From Bacillota bacterium (GTDB lineage: Bacteria; Bacillota; Clostridia; Oscillospirales; CAG-272): 6,934 bases of DNA. Both the position numbers and the translations under genes were made by a program. The stretch's first letter is position 1. Each line of letters opens with the position of its first letter. The stretch spans positions 1-6,934 of the forward strand of contig JAJQHI010000169.1 in assembly GCA_021199825.1 (NCBI GenBank). Direction: 5' to 3'. The notes under the pieces are model-generated. The model was not told where the DNA came from. It saw nothing but the letters and a program-made list of their open reading frames with translations, and searched no databases. This document shows positions 1-4,446 of this stretch, one piece after another.

Positions 1-998
1 TTATAGGACCGACTGTCAACTTCATCAATAACCTCTCGCTTTCGTTTATCAGCGCGTTTGGCTCGATTCTTTATATCATGGGGAATATCTCCCTTGGAAA
101 TATATCGACCTTCATTATGTATTCGCGCAAATTTTCGGGTCCTATAAACGAGATGGCGAACATCATAAGCGAGCTTCAGTCGGCGGCGTCCGCCGCGGAA
201 AGAGTATTCCGCATTATAGACGAAGAGCCTGAGACACCCGATGCCGATAGCGCGCATGTTTTATCGTCGCCCGACGGGAACGTTTCGGCAAAGAATGTAA
301 GGTTTTCGTATGACGAGGGGCATGAAATCCTTCACGGCATCTCATTTGAGGCGCTGCGGGGAAAGAACGTCGCGATTGTCGGTCCTACGGGCAGCGGCAA
401 GACTACGATTATCAATCTGCTTTTGAGATTTTACGATATTGACAGCGGTGAGATTTCCTTTGACGGTCACGATGTCAGGAATGTGACACGCGGCAGTCTG
501 CGCTCCGCCTACACGATGGTGCTTCAGGATACGTGGCTTTTCGGCGGGACTGTCGCCGAGAATATAGCGTACGGAAAGGAGGGCGCGACGCGTGAGGAGG
601 TCGAGCGGGCTGCGAAGGCTGCGATGATTGACGGCTTCATTGAGGGGCTTCCCGACGGGTATGACACCGTAATCACGGAGGATGGGATAAACCTTTCAAA
701 GGGGCAAAAGCAGCTTTTCACTATTGCGCGCGCAATGCTTCCCGAATGTGTTGTGCTAATTCTCGATGAGGCGACCTCAAATGTCGATTCGCGCACGGAG
801 CGCCAGATTCAGGACGCTATGAAAAAGCTGATGGAGGGCAAGACCTGCTTCATTATAGCGCACAGGCTCTCAACTGTTCAGAACGCGGACGTGATTTTAG
901 TCGTGCATGACGGAGTTATCGAGGAGTCGGGGACTCATGATGAGCTTTTGGCGTCAGGCGGCTTTTACGCCTCCCTTTATAATTCTCAGTTCAGCTGA
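1..998 (+). CDS. ABC exporter half-transporter, C-terminal part (5' partial)
   Basis: The reading frame is open from the left edge (first complete codon at base 3) and ends at TGA 996-998, giving about 331 visible residues; usual family length is about 580-620, so roughly half is missing. The first 60-70 residues look like the last membrane segment of an exporter-type transmembrane domain. A full nucleotide-binding domain follows: Walker A GPTGSGKTT (bases 381-407), Q-loop region VLQDTWLF, signature LSKGQ (693-707), Walker B VLILDE with the catalytic Glu (753-770), D-loop SNVD and H-loop His at 861-863. All catalytic residues are present, so the ATPase site should be competent. The family (MsbA/BmrA/LmrA-like, often heterodimeric) exports lipids, drugs or peptides; the substrate cannot be told here. 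The partner half-transporter, if any, lies off the left edge. Its 3' end overlaps sigF on the other strand by 8 bp. Confidence 0.95.
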   Translation, partial: IGPTVNFINNLSLSFISAFGSILYIMGNISLGNISTFIMYSRKFSGPINEMANIISELQSAASAAERVFRIIDEEPETPDADSAHVLSSPDGNVSAKNVRFSYDEGHEILHGISFEALRGKNVAIVGPTGSGKTTIINLLLRFYDIDSGEISFDGHDVRNVTRGSLRSAYTMVLQDTWLFGGTVAENIAYGKEGATREEVERAAKAAMIDGFIEGLPDGYDTVITEDGINLSKGQKQLFTIARAMLPECVVLILDEATSNVDSRTERQIQDAMKKLMEGKTCFIIAHRLSTVQNADVILVVHDGVIEESGTHDELLASGGFYASLYNSQFS

Positions 999-1710
999 GC
1001 TTTTCCCGCATATACTCGAAGATTTTCTTTTCCTTGCGTGAAATTTTGACCTGTGTCAGTCCAAGCACGCGGGCTGTCGCCTCCTGCGACATATCATGAT
1101 AATACCTGAGCGACACAATTTTTCGCCAGACGGGCGGCATGGACGAGGTAACCTCATAAAGCGCGATTCGCTCCGTTTCGTCCTCCGTCCCCTCGTCTGT
1201 CGGGATTGTGTCGGAAAGCGTCATATCGGAGTCCTCATATATCGGCTCGGATATTGACATCACGGGTGAGACGCATGAGAGCGCCTCCGCCGCCTCGCAT
1301 ATATCAACTCCGCATATATCAGCGAGGGCGGAAAGCGCCGGCTCGTCCCCCGTTTCGGAGAGTATTCTCTCGCGCTCCGACAAAAGCCGCGAGCCGAGAC
1401 GCTTTTTCTCGCGTGAGACCTTTATTATGCCGTCGTCGCGCAGAAAGCGCCTGATTTCTCCCATTATGAGCGGGACCGCATATGTTGAAAAGGCGCATCC
1501 GCGCTCCGTGTCGAATGTGCGTATTGCGCGCACCATGCCTATCATGCCGAGCTGGATAAGGTCATCGAGTTCTGCACCCCTGCCCAAAAATCTTTCGGCA
1601 ATGCTGCGCACAAGCCCCGCATTCGCGGCGACAAGCTCCTCCTCAGCGGACGTGTCCCCGTTATGGCAGCGCTTTATCAGCTCAATATTTTTATCCCACG
1701 TTCCCGTCAT
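991..1710 (-). CDS. sigF: RNA polymerase sporulation sigma factor sigma-F (SpoIIAC)
   Basis: 239 residues, near the family length (about 255 in Bacillus subtilis). Sigma-F is the first forespore-specific sigma factor and directs core RNA polymerase to early forespore promoters. Region 2 spans about residues 33-95, with the core-binding and -10-recognition stretch GAELDDLIQLGMIGMVRA and then FSTYAVPLIMGEIRRFLRDDG. Region 3 runs to about 160. Region 4 covers about 185-235, with a helix-turn-helix around SQEATARVLGLTQVKISR. Alone it could be confused with sigma-G or sigma-B, but its place as third gene after spoIIAA and spoIIAB identifies sigma-F. The ATG (1710-1708) is one base past the spoIIAB stop (TAG, 1714-1712). 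No good Shine-Dalgarno sits at normal spacing, so translation is probably coupled to spoIIAB. The stop overlaps the convergent ABC gene. No spoVA genes follow. Confidence 0.96.
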   Translation of the reverse strand: MTGTWDKNIELIKRCHNGDTSAEEELVAANAGLVRSIAERFLGRGAELDDLIQLGMIGMVRAIRTFDTERGCAFSTYAVPLIMGEIRRFLRDDGIIKVSREKKRLGSRLLSERERILSETGDEPALSALADICGVDICEAAEALSCVSPVMSISEPIYEDSDMTLSDTIPTDEGTEDETERIALYEVTSSMPPVWRKIVSLRYYHDMSQEATARVLGLTQVKISRKEKKIFEYMREKLS

Positions 1711-1711
1711 A

Positions 1712-2206
1712 CTATTTTAATCGCTGCGCGCCCTCAATGGTTTTTATCATTGTAACCTTTGTGCCGTTTCCCAAACGGCTGACGACCGTTACCTTGTCGG
1801 TGAAGCTTTCCATTACGGTGAAGCCCATTCCGCTTCGCTCACCGTCCGGGTCTGTCGTGAAAAGCGGCTGCATTGCGGCGCGGATATTTTCAATTCCGCA
1901 GCCCTTGTCGCGCACCTCGATTTTAACCGTCCTTTCCTTTAGGATTTTCAGCGTTATGTATATTGTCCCGACGGTGTTTTTGTATCCGTGAACGATTGAG
2001 TTTGTCACAGCCTCCGATACGGCGCATTTGAGGTCTGAAAGCTCCTCATATGTGGGGTCGAGCTGTGAGACAAACACAGAGACGAGCGACCGCGCGATAC
2101 CCTCATTGACGGAGAGGGAGGGCAGCTCCATACGAAGCTCGTTTTTGGCGTTTTCGGGCGGTCTGCCCGATTTCCTTCTTTCTTTGATTGCGACCTGACT
2201 GTCCAT
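1712..2206 (-). CDS. spoIIAB: Anti-sigma-F factor, serine kinase SpoIIAB
   Basis: 164 residues. SpoIIAB binds sigma-F and blocks it, and uses ATP to phosphorylate SpoIIAA. The GHKL ATPase motifs are present: N box SEAVTNSIVHGY (E65 and N69, matching E46/N50 of B. subtilis), G1 box RDKGCGI (D100) and G2 box GERSGMGFTVME at about 122-133. R39 in NEGIARS matches the sigma-contacting R20 of B. subtilis. The protein is about 19 residues longer at the N terminus than the usual 146, because the conserved start aligns near residue 20-21. The long start is kept: the ATG at 2206 has an AAAGGAT ribosome binding site (2222-2216) at good spacing, and no ATG lies near the alignment start. The extra segment is basic and Pro-containing (KERRKSGRPPEN). 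It lies 20 bp after spoIIAA and 1 bp before sigF in one operon. Confidence 0.96.
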   Translation of the reverse strand: MDSQVAIKERRKSGRPPENAKNELRMELPSLSVNEGIARSLVSVFVSQLDPTYEELSDLKCAVSEAVTNSIVHGYKNTVGTIYITLKILKERTVKIEVRDKGCGIENIRAAMQPLFTTDPDGERSGMGFTVMESFTDKVTVVSRLGNGTKVTMIKTIEGAQRLK

Positions 2207-2226
2207 TATAGATACATCCTTTCAGT

Positions 2227-2601
2227 TTATTTTTCCGCTTTGGCTTTGGATTTTGATTCGGCTGGCACATCATCATCCGCCCTTTGTATTTCCACAAGAC
2301 GACCCGCGCCAGCCAAATCGAGTATTTTCATCACCTGCGGGGACGGGGAGAGTATTGTGAGCTTGCATTTGATTTTCTCCGCGACGGCAAGCCGCCCTAT
2401 GATAAGCCCCAGTCCCGCGCTGTCCATGAACTCGACGCTTGCCATATTCATGACGGCACGCTTTGGTCTGTTTATGTATAGGGATGAGTCAATCTCTCCG
2501 CGTATGCGCTTGGCGCTGTGATGGTCAATATCACCGTAAAGTGAAATCATCATGGTGTGACCGTCGAGTACAGTTATTACCTCAGCTTTATTGCTCCTCA
2601 T
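2227..2601 (-). CDS. spoIIAA: Anti-sigma-F factor antagonist SpoIIAA (STAS domain)
   Basis: 124 residues (117 in B. subtilis), a single STAS domain. Unphosphorylated SpoIIAA binds the SpoIIAB-sigma-F complex and frees sigma-F; SpoIIAB inactivates it by phosphorylating one Ser, and the SpoIIE phosphatase reverses this. The phospho-site motif is intact: FMDSAGLGLIIGR, with S61 matching S58 of B. subtilis. The early segment LYGDIDHHSAKRIR matches the family's GELDHHTAE pattern. The last 15 or so residues (DDDVPAESKSKAKAEK) form a charged, Lys-rich tail beyond the STAS fold. The ATG (2601-2599) has a strong GAGGTGG ribosome binding site (2612-2606). It is the first gene of the spoIIA operon, divergent from the AbrB-family gene. 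B. subtilis spoIIA is driven by sigma-H and Spo0A; I could not find a convincing sigma-H promoter here. Confidence 0.96.
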   Translation of the reverse strand: MRSNKAEVITVLDGHTMMISLYGDIDHHSAKRIRGEIDSSLYINRPKRAVMNMASVEFMDSAGLGLIIGRLAVAEKIKCKLTILSPSPQVMKILDLAGAGRLVEIQRADDDVPAESKSKAKAEK

Positions 2602-2605
2602 TTTT

Positions 2606-2612
2606 CCACCTC
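2606..2612 (-). promoter_or_regulatory. Ribosome binding site of spoIIAA
   Basis: On the minus strand GAGGTGG sits 4 nt before the ATG at 2601 (7 nt counted from the GAGG core). It fixes the start of the first spoIIA gene and is the strongest Shine-Dalgarno sequence in the operon. Confidence 0.8.
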
Positions 2613-2632
2613 GCTTTATTTTGTTTGATACG

Positions 2633-2665
2633 ATTATACGCTTTAAAATACGCGCTTTTTGTCAC
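2633..2665 (-). promoter_or_regulatory. Candidate spoIIA promoter, wide-spaced and overlapping a Spo0A-box-like site
   Basis: On the minus strand a perfect -10 hexamer TATAAT (2638-2633) lies 21 bp downstream of GTGACA (2665-2660, 5 of 6 to TTGACA). A spacer of 21 bp is too long for ordinary sigma-A promoters but is the hallmark of Spo0A-activated ones such as spoIIE (21 bp) and spoIIG (22 bp) in B. subtilis. The -35 is overlapped by TTTGTCACA (plus strand 2658-2666), 8 of 9 to the Spo0A box TTTGTCRAA. The -10 lies 31 bp before the ATG. The hexamers and box are seen; Spo0A control is inferred. Confidence 0.5.
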
Positions 2666-2841
2666 ACTGTGGCGGCGGGAAAATATTTTTTCAAAAATTT
2701 TAGTGTTCAAGATTTTCTCCGGCAGAAAAGGCGCTTTGTGTTTATGCTGCAAATAATAAAAAATATGAGTGATGAGAGGCGAGGGACAGGTGACGATGAA
2801 AAAATTTTTCGTTGATTCCTGTAAATAAATATATTATGGTG

Positions 2842-2870
2842 TTGACAACGGTCGATATGTGTGTTATAAT
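2842..2870 (+). promoter_or_regulatory. Consensus sigma-A promoter of the AbrB-family gene
   Basis: TTGACA (2842-2847) and TATAAT (2865-2870) are both perfect and separated by exactly 17 bp, predicting a start near 2877 and a 65-nt leader. This is a vegetative promoter, as expected for a transition-state regulator made during growth and shut off at sporulation. GTTGACAAC (2841-2849) is 7 of 9 to the reverse Spo0A box, but any TTGACA-A -35 partly resembles that box. Confidence 0.9.
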
Positions 2871-2941
2871 AGGTGACGTTGATAATTAGTTCTTTGCCGA
2901 ACGTAATGTCAGACAAAAATTTCAGCAAGGAGGATGCTATC

Positions 2942-3193
2942 ATGAAGGCTATTGGAATTGTCAGAGAGCTTGACCAGCTCGGAAGAATCGTTCTGCCCGT
3001 TGAGACTCGTCACATCATGGGTCTTAAGGCAAAGGATCCGGTAGAAATCTATCTCGACGACGACAAAATCGTACTTAAGAAGTACGAGCCGGGCTGCATG
3101 TTCTGTGGTGACGTTGACAACACAGTTTCTTTCGGCGGCAAGCTCATATGCAAGGACTGCTATGAGAGAATGAGAAAGTCATTCGAGGCTTAA
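2942..3193 (+). CDS. abrB: AbrB-family transition-state regulator with two CxxC pairs
   Basis: 83 residues. The N-terminal half (1-50) is a typical AbrB/SpoVT swapped-hairpin DNA-binding domain: MKAIGIVRELDQLGRIVLPV, then an EIYLDDDKIVLKKYEP strand pair very close to AbrB of B. subtilis. AbrB-type proteins are dimeric or tetrameric DNA-binding repressors of stationary-phase genes and often repress themselves. The C-terminal third has C52-x2-C55 and C70-x2-C73 (CMFCGD ... LICKDC), a likely structural zinc site; I recall such cysteines in clostridial AbrB homologues, while B. subtilis AbrB lacks the pairs. The start is the ATG at 2942, preceded by AAGGAGG (2927-2933) at 8 nt; an upstream in-frame ATG at 2873 overlaps the promoter region and lacks a ribosome binding site. 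Divergence from spoIIA fits a role in sporulation timing, but AbrB paralogues with other roles exist. Confidence 0.88.
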   Translation: MKAIGIVRELDQLGRIVLPVETRHIMGLKAKDPVEIYLDDDKIVLKKYEPGCMFCGDVDNTVSFGGKLICKDCYERMRKSFEA

Positions 3194-3215
3194 GCGAAGC
3201 ACTATCGCGAGATGA

Positions 3216-3247
3216 AAAATGACCGCGCCATGTGGCACGGTCATTTT
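3216..3247 (+). terminator. Rho-independent terminator after the AbrB-family gene
   Basis: AAAATGACCGCGCC (3216-3229) and GGCACGGTCATTTT (3234-3247) form a 14-bp stem with one C/A mismatch around an ATGT loop. The outer A and T tracts supply the U-run, though it is only four Ts. It lies 23 bp after the stop codon. Confidence 0.75.
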
Positions 3248-3254
3248 GCTGACC

Positions 3255-3278
3255 TGATATTGAAGGTTTTCAATATCA
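3255..3278. repeat. Perfect 10-bp-arm palindrome upstream of the metal-exporter leader
   Basis: TGATATTGAA (3255-3264) and TTCAATATCA (3269-3278) are exact inverted repeats around GGTT. No T-run follows on either strand, so it is not an obvious terminator. It sits just before a possible -10 (TATACT, 3296-3301) that lacks a good -35, so it could be an operator controlling transcription of the riboswitch leader. The promoter assignment is weak. Confidence 0.5.
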
Positions 3279-3318
3279 ATATTCTGTATTCAGCATATAC
3301 TGAAAAGGGATAAAGACG

Positions 3319-3357
3319 GCTGCCAGCCGCTGAACAGGAGGCGGCGGGAGCTTTTTT
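3319..3357 (+). terminator. Terminator-like hairpin embedded in the 5' half of the riboswitch
   Basis: GCTGCCAGCCGC (3319-3330) pairs with GCGGCGGGAGC (3341-3351) through GCCGC/GCGGC, CC/GG and GCT/AGC, with one bulged A and one G/G mismatch; the loop is 10 nt. Six Ts follow immediately (3352-3357). This has intrinsic-terminator form, yet its right arm is also the 5' strand of riboswitch stem P2 and its loop holds the conserved first junction. It may be a true second terminator, a folding intermediate or chance. Confidence 0.45.
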
Positions 3358-3435
3358 GGCTTTCGCGCCTTCCGGGTCGGAAATCCGACAGCAGATGAAA
3401 AATGGTATTATCACCATCCGCCATCTGTGGGACAG
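3330..3435 (+). promoter_or_regulatory. NiCo (czcD-type) Ni2+/Co2+ riboswitch aptamer
   Basis: The four-stem junction can be traced and matches the NiCo aptamer as I remember it from the solved structure. P1 is CTG 3330-3332 with CAG 3433-3435. Junction 1/2 is AACAGGA. P2 is 3340-3351 with 3359-3369 (11 bp, bulged G3344, U-rich loop). Junction 2/3 ends in CCGG. P3 is GTCGG 3376-3380 with CCGAC 3385-3389, loop AAAT. Junction 3/4 is AG. P4 is CAGATG 3392-3397 with CATCTG 3422-3427, extended by an inner ATGGT/ACCAT stem. It closes with TGTGGGACAG (3426-3435), the family's diagnostic 3' junction. The class binds Ni2+ or Co2+ cooperatively and turns on exporter genes. The next gene is a CDF metal exporter, exactly as expected. 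P1 has only three clear pairs, which is weak. Confidence 0.88.
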
Positions 3436-3464
3436 ACATCCACTGATAAACGGAGGTGTTTTTT
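3412..3464 (+). terminator. Riboswitch expression platform: terminator that also covers the ribosome binding site
   Basis: CACC-a-TCCG (3412-3420, one bulged A) pairs perfectly with CGGAGGTG (3451-3458), followed by six Ts (3459-3464). The right arm contains the GGAGGTG ribosome binding site of the CDF gene (3452-3458, 8 nt before the ATG). The left arm lies inside the P4 extension, and the loop encloses the 3' strand of P4, so this hairpin and the aptamer exclude each other. Predicted logic: no metal, termination plus hidden start; metal bound, P4 held and the gene on. Confidence 0.75.
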
Positions 3465-3466
3465 CT

Positions 3467-4414
3467 ATGAAACAAAACGGGAACGGGAACGCGTCTGACG
3501 CACGTGAGCCGGCTGCCGCACGGGAATTGGCTGCCGCGCGTGAATATGAGGCGGGAGCCGCTGAAATATCAAGAAACACAATCGCGGCGAACGCGGCGCT
3601 TTTCGTCTTTAAGCTGGCGTCGGGAATAATCGCCGGTTCAAGCGCCATGGTCTCCGACGCGATACATTCGGCGTCCGACGTTATGACTACGGTTGTCGCA
3701 TATATAGGTGCTGTGGCGTCAAGGAAAAAGGCTGATATCAGGCACCCATACGGGCATGAACGGATGGAATGCGTCGCCTCGCTTTTGCTGGGGCTGATGC
3801 TTCTTATAACGGGGCTTTTTGTCGGCGCCGGAGGCGTATATGAGATAATTGAGAACGATTACGATGTCACCTCGCCGCCGGGGCTGTTGGCGCTCGCCGC
3901 CGCCTTAGTCTCCGTCGCCGTGAAGGAGGCGATGTATCACTACACGATACGCGCCGCCAAAAAAATCAGGTCGTCGGCGTTTGCCGCTGACGCGTGGCAC
4001 CACCGCTCTGATGCGCTTTCGTCAATTGGGGCGCTTTTGGGAATCGCGGGGGCGAGGCTCGGATATCCTGTGCTTGAGTCCGCCGCGAGCGTTATAATAT
4101 CGCTGATGATTATAAAGGTGTCGGTCGATATTCTGCGGGACGCGGTGCGAAGAATGCTTGACGAGCCGTGCGGCGATGAATATGAGGCGGGCGTCAGGGA
4201 TTTGATTATGAGCTGTGACGGGGTAGCAGGCGTTGATATGCTCAAGACGAGGATGTTCGGGAGCATGGTATATATCGACTGCGAAATATCGGTTGACGGC
4301 TCGCTGCCGCTCAGGGAAGCGCACGAGATAGCGGAAAATGTACACGCTCTCGTTGAAAAGACGTATCCTGACGTAAAGCACATTATGATTCACGAAAATC
4401 CGACATCGAAATAA
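3467..4414 (+). CDS. Cation diffusion facilitator (CDF) family metal exporter, probable Ni2+/Co2+ efflux
   Basis: 315 residues, usual CDF length. CDF proteins are dimeric membrane antiporters that export divalent metals in exchange for protons. The metal-site motifs are seen: TM2 SDAIHSASD (H67-x3-D71) and TM5 AWHHRSD (H178-x3-D182), the HxxxD/HxxxD arrangement of Zn/Co/Ni/Cd-type members rather than the Mn/Fe type. Membrane segments are near 42-62, 66-84, 104-124, 138-158, 180-198 and 202-222; RHPYGHER (92-99) is the family loop. The cytoplasmic metal-binding/dimerisation domain is about 230-310, ending in VKHIMIHENP. The start is the ATG at 3467, 8 nt after GGAGGTG; the frame stays open upstream to 3356, but that stretch is the riboswitch. 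The first 35 residues are a low-complexity tail with AAARE repeats. A NiCo riboswitch upstream implies Ni2+/Co2+ as inducers and likely substrates. Confidence 0.94.
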   Translation: MKQNGNGNASDAREPAAARELAAAREYEAGAAEISRNTIAANAALFVFKLASGIIAGSSAMVSDAIHSASDVMTTVVAYIGAVASRKKADIRHPYGHERMECVASLLLGLMLLITGLFVGAGGVYEIIENDYDVTSPPGLLALAAALVSVAVKEAMYHYTIRAAKKIRSSAFAADAWHHRSDALSSIGALLGIAGARLGYPVLESAASVIISLMIIKVSVDILRDAVRRMLDEPCGDEYEAGVRDLIMSCDGVAGVDMLKTRMFGSMVYIDCEISVDGSLPLREAHEIAENVHALVEKTYPDVKHIMIHENPTSK

Positions 4415-4419
4415 AAAAG

Positions 4420-4446
4420 TGCCGTGACTTTGATTAGGTCACGGCA
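4420..4446. terminator. Shared terminator between convergent CDF and glycosyltransferase genes
   Basis: TGCCGTGAC (4420-4428) and GTCACGGCA (4438-4446) form a perfect 9-bp stem with a 9-nt loop. On the minus strand it is followed by CTTTTTTATTT, a good U-run, so it is a strong terminator for the glycosyltransferase, whose TAA (4436-4434) lies in the loop. On the plus strand it lies 5 bp after the CDF stop and is followed by TGTCTTTTC, a weaker tail. Confidence 0.85.

Noticed and set aside
1208..1720. 170-residue plus-strand open frame across sigF
   Set aside because: It is a Ser/Arg-rich antisense shadow of sigF with no ribosome binding site or recognisable family; sigma-F on the other strand is unambiguous.
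2690..2720. Sigma-H promoter for spoIIA around CGGAGAAAAT on the minus strand
   Set aside because: No GAAT-type -10 lies at the right spacing; the nearest GAAA is too far downstream.
2873..2941. Upstream ATG at 2873 for the AbrB-family gene
   Set aside because: It lies at or before the predicted transcription start (about 2877) and has no ribosome binding site; the family N terminus MKAIGIVRELD begins at 2942.
3356..3466. Upstream in-frame start for the CDF gene at 3356
   Set aside because: The added 37 codons translate the riboswitch stems and terminator; GGAGGTG sits 8 nt before the ATG at 3467.
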